Source: an uncultured Eubacterium sp. (GTDB taxonomy: Bacteria > Bacillota > Clostridia > Lachnospirales > Lachnospiraceae). From it: 64,000 bases of DNA. Made by a program: the position numbers and the translations under genes. Under the pieces are notes generated by a model that saw only the letters and a list, made by a program, of their open reading frames with translations, was not told where the DNA came from and did no database searches. The stretch covers positions 1 to 64,000 of the forward strand of contig CAJTXO010000013.1 in the NCBI GenBank assembly GCA_910583555.1, given 5' to 3'. Position 1 is the stretch's first letter. Each line of letters starts with the position of its first letter. This document shows positions 8,008 through 15,840 of this stretch, one piece after another.

Positions 8008-9069
8008 ATGGAAAACGAAGAAAAGGGCACGGTGGGATCAAGGGTTTTGATCGTAGATGACGTGGAGTCAAACCGGATGATCTTAGAAAGCATCGTCGCC
8101 GCTATGGGATGCGATCCGATCACAGCGGAAAACGGGGAGTGGGCATTGGAGATGGTAGAAGAATTTCCACCACAGCTCATACTGACTGACATCTCCATGC
8201 CGGGAATGGACGGTTATGAACTGTGCAGGATCCTCAAAGGGAAAGAGAAGACGAAAAATATACCGATTGTTTTTATTTCTGCGCTGGACGACCCGCAGGA
8301 TATCGTAGACGGTTTTCGTCTCGGCGGGGAGGATTACATTACAAAACCGTTTATCCCTGAACTTGTCCAGGCGCGTGTCGGTGTCCATCTGCGTTTGTAT
8401 CAGGCACAGCATGAACTGCTGGATATGAACCGGCGGCTTCAGGTGTCGATCAGCGAACAGCTCAAGCAGATGGAGATGGAGAAAAAGAACACGCTATACG
8501 CGATGGCAAATATAGCAGCCCAGAATTCCCATTACGGGGGGGAGCATATGGAGCGGCTGCGGCGCAATTGCCGGACGCTCGCGCAGGGTATGCAGTTATC
8601 TCCGCTTTTTGAAGATAAGATTTCAGATACATTTATTGAGACGATAGAACTGGCGGCTCCGCTTTGTGATATCGGAAACATCGGCATTCCGATGGATTTA
8701 TTACAAAAGAAGACAGACCTGACGACGGAGGAGACTGCGATCTTACAAAACCATGCGCAGTTGGGAGCAAACATATTGCGAGACCTCTATGTTAGTACTG
8801 ACTATAACGATTTCATCAGTACTTCGATTGATATCGCGCACTACCATCATGAGAATTGGGACGGAAGCGGTTACCCTGACAGGCTTCAGGGCGATGAGAT
8901 TCCGTTGGCGGCACAGATTGTCGCTGTCATAAACAGGTATTGTACATTGACGGGTAAAGAAACCTGCACGAGAGAGGATGCCCTTGCGATTATGGGCGAG
9001 GAAGCAGGGAAAAAATTCAACGCGGATATTTATGAGATATGCCGTAAAATATCGCGCCAATTGTGCTGA
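8008..9069 (+). CDS. Response regulator with degenerate HD-GYP domain
   Basis: A 353-residue protein with a normal receiver (phospho-acceptor Asp61 in LTDISMPGMDG, Lys in TKPF) and an HD-GYP-like domain that has lost key residues. The HDxGK motif reads CDIGN: the metal-ligand His is Cys220 and the conserved Lys is Asn224. The distal DxxDAL motif reads NRYCTL, so the ligand Asp is Asn309. The QNHAQLG histidine and HYHHENWDGSGYP are kept. From what is known of the HD-GYP metal site this protein is unlikely to hydrolyse c-di-GMP, but it might still bind it or act as a phosphorylation-controlled scaffold. ATG 8008 follows AGAGGTGAGG; an in-frame ATG at 7984 overlaps the kinase stop but has a poorer site. 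Confidence 0.88.
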   Translation: MENEEKGTVGSRVLIVDDVESNRMILESIVAAMGCDPITAENGEWALEMVEEFPPQLILTDISMPGMDGYELCRILKGKEKTKNIPIVFISALDDPQDIVDGFRLGGEDYITKPFIPELVQARVGVHLRLYQAQHELLDMNRRLQVSISEQLKQMEMEKKNTLYAMANIAAQNSHYGGEHMERLRRNCRTLAQGMQLSPLFEDKISDTFIETIELAAPLCDIGNIGIPMDLLQKKTDLTTEETAILQNHAQLGANILRDLYVSTDYNDFISTSIDIAHYHHENWDGSGYPDRLQGDEIPLAAQIVAVINRYCTLTGKETCTREDALAIMGEEAGKKFNADIYEICRKISRQLC

Positions 9070-9097
9070 TCTTAAGTATGTTTGGAGGAATGGATTT

Positions 9098-9910
9098 ATG
9101 ATGACGGAGGAAGAGTTTCAACGGATTTCCAGCTTTGTAAAACAAAAATATGGCATTGATATGCACGAAAAAAAGGAGATTGTGAGAGGACGGCTGGAAA
9201 ATCATATTCGGGAAGGAGGATTTCACAGCTTTCATGATTTTATGAACGCGGTGGAAAATGATAAGACCGGCACGCAGGAAAAGATGCTGGTAAATCTGTT
9301 GACCACGAATTATACATATTTCATGAGGGAATTTGAGCATTTTGAGTATCTCAAGCAGTATGTCCTCCCCTGGATCCGGGAGAAGGAGGCAAATATCCGG
9401 GAACTGCGCGGATGGTGTGGTGCCGCATCGACGGGTGAGGAACCATATATGCTTGCGATGGTGCTGGCGGATTATTTCGCGCTGGACCGCCAGGACTGGG
9501 ATACACGTATTTTGGCGACGGATATTTCCACGCGGGTGCTGGAACAGGCATTGGCCGGGGTTTACAAAGCGGAGCAGCTAAAGAGTGTCCCGGATAAATG
9601 GAAAAAGCAGTTTTTCCTGCCGCTCGCGGGGGGAACGCAGTATCAGGTTAAGCCGGAGTGGAAGAAACAGGTTATTTTTCGGAAATTTAATTTAATGGAT
9701 TCTTTTCCTTTTAAGAAAAAGATGCACTTTGTTTTTTTGAGAAATGTATTGATATACTTTGATGCCCCGACAAAAAAGGAGATTCTTCGAAAAGTATACG
9801 AATTTATGGAGCCGGGCGGTTATCTCTTCATAGGCTTAACGGAAACTTTGGACAGGGGAATGACACAGTTTAATATGATCAAACCGTCAATCTTCCGCAA
9901 AGAGGGATAG
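9098..9910 (+). CDS. cheR: Chemotaxis protein methyltransferase CheR
   Basis: Transfers methyl groups from S-adenosylmethionine to glutamates of chemoreceptors during adaptation. The 270-residue protein has the N-terminal helical CheR domain (about 1-75, with LLTTNYTYFMRE). The SAM-binding domain follows, with WCGAASTGEEPYMLAM as motif I and LRNVLIYFD further on. ATG 9098 or the adjacent ATG 9101 lies after GGAGGAA. It opens the che gene run (cheR-cheB-cheY-cheA-cheW-mcp), 28 bases after the degenerate HD-GYP gene, so the c-di-GMP module and che genes are probably cotranscribed. No TPR extension is present. Confidence 0.95.
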   Translation: MMTEEEFQRISSFVKQKYGIDMHEKKEIVRGRLENHIREGGFHSFHDFMNAVENDKTGTQEKMLVNLLTTNYTYFMREFEHFEYLKQYVLPWIREKEANIRELRGWCGAASTGEEPYMLAMVLADYFALDRQDWDTRILATDISTRVLEQALAGVYKAEQLKSVPDKWKKQFFLPLAGGTQYQVKPEWKKQVIFRKFNLMDSFPFKKKMHFVFLRNVLIYFDAPTKKEILRKVYEFMEPGGYLFIGLTETLDRGMTQFNMIKPSIFRKEG

Positions 9911-9956
9911 ATGGAAGATCGTTTTCATAGATTATTTTAGGAAGGAATGAAGATGT

Positions 9957-10985
9957 ATGCAGCCCATTAAGGTTTTAGTAGTAGAGGATTCTATGGTGTT
10001 CAGAGAACTTTTGGTACAAAATCTGAACCGGGATCCGGCGATACATGTAGTTGGAACAGCAGGTGATCCCTTTCAGGCGAGGGACGCGATCCTTGCGCTG
10101 AAGCCGGACGTAATGACGCTGGATGTGGAACTTCCGAGAATGAGCGGCATTGAATTTTTGAGAAAGCTTATGCCGCAGTATCCGCTTCCTACGATCGTGA
10201 TCAGTTCACTGAGCGATAAAGTGTTTGACGCGCTGAATGCGGGCGCTGTTGATTTTGTGGCAAAACCTGCTGTATCAAACCGGGCGCAGCTAGAGGACTT
10301 TATCCGGAATGAACTCATCGTGAAAGTCAAGATTGCGTCTTCTGCGCAGGTTGGTAATTTGAGAAAACCTTTGACGATGCAGACGAGGAGTCCCCTTAAA
10401 TTAAAAAATAAAAAGGTACTCGTTGCGATCGGGGCCTCCACGGGAGGAACAGAGGCGACGCTGGCGGTGGCGAAGGAATTTGGACCGGATATGCCCGGTA
10501 TCATCGTAGTCCAGCACATGCCGCCGGGATTTACGGAAATGTATGCCAAACGTCTGAACGACCAGTGTCAGGTCGAGGTGCGGGAGGCAAAAACGGGAGA
10601 CCGTGTGACGCCGGGACTTATGCTCGTCGCTCCGGGGGGAGACAGGCATATGCGCATTGTAGAGGTGAACGGCGGGTATCAGATCGAATGTAAAAACGGC
10701 CCGAAGGTAAACGGACACTGCCCATCTGTGGATGTGATGTTTGATTCGGTTGCCAGGGTGGCCGGTCCGAACGCGCTCGGTATCATACTTACGGGTATGG
10801 GCGGCGATGGCGCGAAAGGGTTGCTGGCGATGAGAAAAGCCGGCGCGAAAACGATCGGCCAAGATGAATCGACAAGTATTGTTTATGGAATGCCTAAGGT
10901 TGCCTATGATCTGGGTGCCGTGCAGTATCAGGAGAAATTGTCCGATATTGCGGCAAGGACATACTCATTGCTGAATAAAATGTAA
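9957..10985 (+). CDS. cheB: Chemotaxis protein-glutamate methylesterase/deamidase CheB
   Basis: Removes receptor methyl groups and deamidates receptor glutamines when activated by CheA. The 342 residues comprise a receiver (about 1-125, phospho-acceptor Asp56 in TLDVELPRMSG), a linker, and a CheB methylesterase domain (about 150-340). The catalytic triad is visible as Ser161 (IGASTGGTEA), His187 (VQHMPPGF) and Asp284 (TGMGGDGA), close to the positions in other CheB proteins. Its place directly after cheR gives the usual adaptation pair. GGAAGG precedes the ATG. Confidence 0.96.
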   Translation: MQPIKVLVVEDSMVFRELLVQNLNRDPAIHVVGTAGDPFQARDAILALKPDVMTLDVELPRMSGIEFLRKLMPQYPLPTIVISSLSDKVFDALNAGAVDFVAKPAVSNRAQLEDFIRNELIVKVKIASSAQVGNLRKPLTMQTRSPLKLKNKKVLVAIGASTGGTEATLAVAKEFGPDMPGIIVVQHMPPGFTEMYAKRLNDQCQVEVREAKTGDRVTPGLMLVAPGGDRHMRIVEVNGGYQIECKNGPKVNGHCPSVDVMFDSVARVAGPNALGIILTGMGGDGAKGLLAMRKAGAKTIGQDESTSIVYGMPKVAYDLGAVQYQEKLSDIAARTYSLLNKM

Positions 10986-10997
10986 AGGAGAGAGAGC

Positions 10998-11390
10998 ATG
11001 AAGATTCTATTAGCAGAGGATGATTTTGTAACACGGAAATTTATGGTGAATTTCCTGTCAAAGTACGGTGAGTGCGATGTAACTGTGGATGGAATGGAAG
11101 CGGTTGACGCGTTCATGATGGCTCTGGAAGATGGTGAGCCGTACGATTTGATCTGCTTGGATATCATGATGCCGGTTATGGATGGGTATCAGGCACTGGT
11201 AGGTATCCGGAACTTGGAGGCAGAAAGGAATGTACCAGAGGATGAGGCGGTTAAGGTCATCATGACGACTGCCCTGAATGAAGAGAAAAATGTTAAGATG
11301 GCATTTGAACTGGGATGCACGATCTATTCGGGCAAGCCTATCGATCAGGGAAGGTTTGAACAGGCACTGAAAAAACTGAATCTGATATGA
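10998..11390 (+). CDS. cheY: Single-domain response regulator, CheY-like
   Basis: A 130-residue stand-alone receiver. The acidic pocket is EDD at residues 7-9, the phospho-acceptor is Asp55 (CLDIMMPVMDG), the conserved Thr is in MTTAL, and the Lys is in SGKPID. It lies between cheB and cheA, so CheA is the likely phosphodonor. Output could be the flagellar switch, although no flagellar genes are in this window, or another target. AAGGAGAG is about 6 bases before the ATG. Confidence 0.9.
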   Translation: MKILLAEDDFVTRKFMVNFLSKYGECDVTVDGMEAVDAFMMALEDGEPYDLICLDIMMPVMDGYQALVGIRNLEAERNVPEDEAVKVIMTTALNEEKNVKMAFELGCTIYSGKPIDQGRFEQALKKLNLI

Positions 11391-11462
11391 CGATAACAAA
11401 GGAGCCAAACCCGCGGGTAAAGCGGGCAACATGGTTATAAATATGCAGGAAAGGAGAAGGAC

Positions 11463-13628
11463 ATGGCTGAGGAATTTAACACAGACGGCATGCTGGACAT
11501 GTACCTGTTTGAGAATGAGCAGCTTTTAGAGCAGCTTCAGGAAATGGTTTTGGATCAGAAAGATGCGGATTGCTTTGATGAAGACAGCATAAATGAAATA
11601 TTCCGAACGATGCACACGATCAAGGGTTCGTCAGGTATTATGATGTTTGATAATATCACGGCGATTTCGCATAAGCTGGAAGATGTATTTTATTTTCTGC
11701 GGGAATCCCACCCGGAAAACGTGCCACATGTAGAACTTGTAGCACATGTGCTGGATGTAGCGGATTTTATCACGAATGAAATGGATAAGATCAGAGAAGG
11801 AGATCCGGCGGATGGTGACGCCACTGAAATGATCGCAGAACTTGACAAGTTTCTGGGGACGCTCAAAGACGGTGCGGAAGAGGGGGGCGCAGCGCCACCT
11901 CCTGAAAACAAGCACGAAGAACCGAAACAGTTCTACATTGCGCCTGTGGCGACTAGTGCCAGCCGTTTTTATAAAATTTATATTACGTTCTTTCCGGAAA
12001 CGGAAATGGCGAATATCCATGCCTATAAAACCGTATATGCACTAAAGGAAATCGCAGAAGATCTCCTGTATTCTCCGGAAGATATCATTTCGGATGAGAA
12101 CAGCGCGGACATTATTCTGCAGGATGGTTTCCGTATCCTTCTGCAGGCGCAGGCCTCGGAAGAGGAGATCCGCAACATTATCGGCGTCGGATATGACATT
12201 GAAAAGGTCGGCGTGTTTGAATGCAAGGCGGAGGAGTTCCTTCAGGGATTTGACTTCGGAGATGAGGAGTCCGACCAGTCGATGCGGATCGATCTGGAGT
12301 CCAGCGTGGAGGAAATTGAGACGAAAGTACAGGTTGCGGAGGAAGAGAAAAAGCAAAAGGCAGAAAAACCGCAGGTGGCGCCTGGTGATTATGTTATCAA
12401 GTCAAAGGAGCCGGGCAAGCATAAAAAATTGGCGAGGAATAAATCCAAGTCAGAAAAAACGTCGTATATCAGCGTAGACGTGGCAAAGATGAACCAGTTG
12501 ATGGATCTGATCGGGGAACTCGTTATTTCTGAGTCGGTCGTCCTGCAAAATCCGGATTTGAAAGTGCCGGGCCTGAATTTGGACAGTTTTAACAAGGCGG
12601 CGGCACAGTTGTCGAAAGTTTCCACGGATCTGCAGAACGTGATCATGTCGATGCGAATGGTTCCGCTGACGAATACGTTCCAGAAGATGAACCGTATCGT
12701 CTTCGATGTGTCGAGAAAACTCGGAAAAGATATCGAGTTTGAGATGATCGGCGATCAGACAGAGGTGGATAAGAACATCGTGGAGCAGATTTCGGATCCG
12801 CTCATGCACCTCGTTCGAAATGCGGTAGATCACGGGATTGAAACGAATGAGGAGCGTATGGACAGCGGAAAGCCTGATAAAGGAAAGGTTACTTTGTCAG
12901 CGCGGACAGAAGCAGGAAAAGTGTGGATTTGCGTTGAGGACAATGGAAAAGGACTGGAGCGCGATAAAATACTGGCGAAGGCGAGAAAACAGGGATTACT
13001 GGATGATAATAAACCGGATTCCGCTTATAAGGACAAAGAAGTTTACCAGTTTATCACGCTGCCGGGATTTTCTACCAATGAACAGATTACCGAGTATTCA
13101 GGACGAGGAGTGGGAATGGATGTTGTGGTCCAGAATATCCAGTCCATTGGCGGTACGCTTGATATTGAAAGCGCGCCGGGGATGGGAAGTACCATGAGTC
13201 TGAAGATTCCACTGACGTTAGCGATTATTGATGGTATCGTCATGGAGACAGGAACTTCCTCTTTTGTACTGGAAACGGGAGTGATCAAAGAATTTTTCCG
13301 CGTGAAGGAAGATATGATGTTCCAGGAGCCGAACGGCGATGAGTATATCATGATCCGCGGGGAATGTTATCCAGTTCTTCGTCTAGGCAAATGGTACGGC
13401 TTAGAGGAATATCAGGAGTCGGTGGAAAACGGGATCATGCTGATCCTTGAAGTGGAAGACAGAAAGGTTTGTGTTTTTGTTGACCGGCTTATTGGTGAAC
13501 AGGAGATCGTTGTGAAACCAATCCCTTCGTATATCAAGAAGGTGAAAGGTTTGTCAGGATGTACACAACTTGGTGACGGAAGCATTGCTTTGATTCTGGA
13601 TCCGGGTGGATTAGTAGATGAAGCATAA
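11463..13628 (+). CDS. cheA: Chemotaxis histidine kinase CheA
   Basis: The central chemotaxis kinase, 721 residues. P1/Hpt is at the N-terminus with the phospho-accepting His51 (MHTIKGSSG). An acidic linker and a likely P2 region (about 160-265) follow. P3 dimerisation begins near residue 335 (NQLMDLIGELVISE). P4 ATPase shows HLVRNAVDHGIE, DNGKGL and the G-rich SGRGVGMDVV. P5 (CheW-like) forms the C-terminus, with YPVLRLGKWYG. It autophosphorylates in response to receptors and passes phosphate to CheY and CheB, both encoded just upstream. The region between P2 and P3 is highly charged. Domain order and length are normal for the family. Confidence 0.96.
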   Translation: MAEEFNTDGMLDMYLFENEQLLEQLQEMVLDQKDADCFDEDSINEIFRTMHTIKGSSGIMMFDNITAISHKLEDVFYFLRESHPENVPHVELVAHVLDVADFITNEMDKIREGDPADGDATEMIAELDKFLGTLKDGAEEGGAAPPPENKHEEPKQFYIAPVATSASRFYKIYITFFPETEMANIHAYKTVYALKEIAEDLLYSPEDIISDENSADIILQDGFRILLQAQASEEEIRNIIGVGYDIEKVGVFECKAEEFLQGFDFGDEESDQSMRIDLESSVEEIETKVQVAEEEKKQKAEKPQVAPGDYVIKSKEPGKHKKLARNKSKSEKTSYISVDVAKMNQLMDLIGELVISESVVLQNPDLKVPGLNLDSFNKAAAQLSKVSTDLQNVIMSMRMVPLTNTFQKMNRIVFDVSRKLGKDIEFEMIGDQTEVDKNIVEQISDPLMHLVRNAVDHGIETNEERMDSGKPDKGKVTLSARTEAGKVWICVEDNGKGLERDKILAKARKQGLLDDNKPDSAYKDKEVYQFITLPGFSTNEQITEYSGRGVGMDVVVQNIQSIGGTLDIESAPGMGSTMSLKIPLTLAIIDGIVMETGTSSFVLETGVIKEFFRVKEDMMFQEPNGDEYIMIRGECYPVLRLGKWYGLEEYQESVENGIMLILEVEDRKVCVFVDRLIGEQEIVVKPIPSYIKKVKGLSGCTQLGDGSIALILDPGGLVDEA

Positions 13629-13655
13629 TATTTACAGAAAGGAAGGGTGTACCCT

Positions 13656-14204
13656 ATGGCTGAGACAAGCGAATTGAATTTAGACGTCACAACCGAATCA
13701 GACGAGCACAACGCTCAGAGGGGAAAATATATGACCTTCAAATCGGGAAATGAGTACTTTGGACTTAAAATTGAGTATGTGAATGAGATTATTCAATTTC
13801 AGTCCATTACGGCGATTCCTGAGACAGAAAGTTATATCAAAGGCCTGATCAATCTGAGGGGGAAGGTGATTCCTGTCATTGATGTGCGGCTGCGCTTCAA
13901 GCAGCCTGCGATTGAGTATAATGACAGAACATGTATCATTGTCATTAACGTCAAATCAACGACAGTTGGGCTGATCGTGGAGAAGATAGCAGAGGTTGTA
14001 GAGATCAAAGATGATAACATACTGCCTCCGCCATCCATTGGTCGTGCAGATAAGCAGCATCATAAATATGTATATGGCATTGGCAAAGTTGGAGATTCTG
14101 TAAAACTCCTGCTTGATCCGGATAAGCTGTTGAACGATGAGGATCTCGCGGTGGCTGAGCAGGCAAATGACATGGTTGTCGATGAAGAAGAAGGAGAGGT
14201 ATAA
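13656..14204 (+). CDS. cheW: Chemotaxis coupling protein CheW
   Basis: A 182-residue adaptor joining CheA to chemoreceptors. After a ~25-residue acidic N-terminal extension, the CheW beta-barrel shows YFGLKIEYVNEII, GLINLRGKVIPVIDVRLRF, and the VGLIVEKIAEVVEI segment. The C-terminal 20 residues are again very acidic. ATG 13656 is favoured over an in-frame GTG at 13647 because AAGGAAGG is correctly spaced from it. It is 27 bases after cheA and 3 bases before the receptor gene, so the three are probably translated from one message. Confidence 0.94.
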   Translation: MAETSELNLDVTTESDEHNAQRGKYMTFKSGNEYFGLKIEYVNEIIQFQSITAIPETESYIKGLINLRGKVIPVIDVRLRFKQPAIEYNDRTCIIVINVKSTTVGLIVEKIAEVVEIKDDNILPPPSIGRADKQHHKYVYGIGKVGDSVKLLLDPDKLLNDEDLAVAEQANDMVVDEEEGEV

Positions 14205-14207
14205 AAC

Positions 14208-15683
14208 ATGAAAAACATGAAGATGAAAACAAAAATGATTTTAGGTTTTATTGTTCCTGTTGTTCTTATGATCATTAATGTAGCAGTGGGAATGCTTTCA
14301 GTACGCAGCATCAACAGCGAAGTGAAAAAGATGGTTAACGATCAGGTCGGATTCGTTGAAGATAAGATGATCGAGATCGGCGCCAATCAGGAAAAGGCAG
14401 ACATTATCGTCGATACGCTCCAGAAAAACAACGCGGATGAGTTGGAAAGCATTAACAAGATGGCGCAAACGACAAATATCATTAACTTTGTTATGGTTGC
14501 TGTCTCCGTCCTTCTTGTTCTGTTCATCGCATTGTCTCTCATTAAGCAGATTGCAAAATCTGTGGCTCAGCTGTCAAGTGCGGCGAAGGATATCGCGGCC
14601 GGCCGTGTCAACATTGAGATGGTGAAATACAACAATGATGAATTTGGAGAACTCGTAGACGAATATACAAAAGTTATTGACAACATAAAAGCACAGGCAC
14701 ATATTGCGGAAGAGGTATCCAAAGGAAATCTGACGATTTCGGTAACACCGAGTTCACCGGATGACGTTCTTGGCAATTCCTTGAAGAAACTGGTTGAGGA
14801 TAACCTGAACGCGCTGTCGAGCATCAGCGACGCAGGTTCCAGGGTAACACTGAGTTCTTCCCAGGTAGCAAGTACGAGCCAGACACTGGCACAGGGTTCT
14901 ACGGAGCAGGCAAGTGCGATCCAGCAGATTACTGCTTCGATTGATGAGATCGCGGATAAGACGAAGGAAAATGCCGATCAGGCAAATGAGGCGGCTGATC
15001 TCGTGATCCGTGCGATCAACGACGTGAAGAAGGGCAATGCCCAGATGAAAGAGACGATTGTGGCGATGGAAGATATCAATAAGTCTTCCGAGAGCATCGC
15101 AAAGATCATCAAAGTAATTGACGATATTGCATTCCAGACAAATATCCTTGCGCTGAACGCAGCTGTTGAGGCAGCGAGAGCAGGTGAGGCAGGTAAAGGT
15201 TTTGCCGTTGTGGCAGAAGAGGTCCGCAGCCTGGCAGCAAAGAGTGCCGAGGCGTCTGCTGAGACCGCTGACCTGATCGAGAACTCGATCACGAAAGTGC
15301 AGTCCGGATCCCAGATCCTTGATGATGCGGCAAAAGCGATGGAAGCGATTACAACAGTCGTACAGGAGAGCGAAGAGATTATCAAAGGGATTGCGGAATC
15401 TTCGAATTATCAGGCTACGGCAGTTGGACAGATCGAGCAGGCCATCACACAGGTATCCCAGGTTGTTCAGAACAACTCGGCAGCCAGCGAGGAATGTGCA
15501 TCGGCGAGTGAGGAACTTTCAAATCAGGCATCGAGGATGCGCGAGCTGCTCTCCATTTACAACCTTGGTTCCGGCAGTGCAGGAGCTGGTGTTTCTTCTT
15601 ACCAGAGTTCCTATTCTTCACCGTCGGTATCCAGCGCAAATGAGCAGGTGATCTCGCTCGGTGATGATTTTGGTAAATATTGA
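14208..15683 (+). CDS. Methyl-accepting chemotaxis protein with short sensor region
   Basis: A 491-residue chemoreceptor. A membrane segment lies at about residues 7-30 and a second at about 92-113, leaving only about 60 residues between them. That is too small for a Cache domain, so it may be a four-helix fragment or sense through partners. A HAMP domain (about 114-165) and the cytoplasmic signalling domain follow; the hairpin tip reads FQTNILALNAAVEAARAGEAG. There is no CheR-docking pentapeptide at the C-terminus. The gene is 3 bases after cheW and is the last of the che run; tandem hairpins follow it. It is probably the dedicated receptor of this Che system. Confidence 0.93.
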   Translation: MKNMKMKTKMILGFIVPVVLMIINVAVGMLSVRSINSEVKKMVNDQVGFVEDKMIEIGANQEKADIIVDTLQKNNADELESINKMAQTTNIINFVMVAVSVLLVLFIALSLIKQIAKSVAQLSSAAKDIAAGRVNIEMVKYNNDEFGELVDEYTKVIDNIKAQAHIAEEVSKGNLTISVTPSSPDDVLGNSLKKLVEDNLNALSSISDAGSRVTLSSSQVASTSQTLAQGSTEQASAIQQITASIDEIADKTKENADQANEAADLVIRAINDVKKGNAQMKETIVAMEDINKSSESIAKIIKVIDDIAFQTNILALNAAVEAARAGEAGKGFAVVAEEVRSLAAKSAEASAETADLIENSITKVQSGSQILDDAAKAMEAITTVVQESEEIIKGIAESSNYQATAVGQIEQAITQVSQVVQNNSAASEECASASEELSNQASRMRELLSIYNLGSGSAGAGVSSYQSSYSSPSVSSANEQVISLGDDFGKY

Positions 15684-15692
15684 TTTATCACC

Positions 15693-15796
15693 CTCTCATG
15701 TTTTTGAGAGTTGCCCCTCTGCTTTATGAGGGGTATCCTCCTCTGGCCTTATGAGGGGTTGTCCCCCACATCGTTCTTTGTGGGGGACTTTCTTTG
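15693..15796 (+). terminator. Tandem hairpins and terminator after the che run
   Basis: Three hairpins in a row: CTCTCA/TGAGAG (15693-15710), CCCCTC/GAGGGG (15714-15733), and a perfect 10-bp stem of 15761-15770 with 15779-15788, followed by TTCTTTGTTTA. The last is a good intrinsic terminator. The TTATGAGGGGT segment occurs twice (about 15724 and 15750), so alternative pairings are possible. Confidence 0.75.
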
Positions 15797-15840
15797 TTTA
15801 TAAGAGCGCGCGTCTTTCGCTGCGCCTCGGGATTGGAGGA

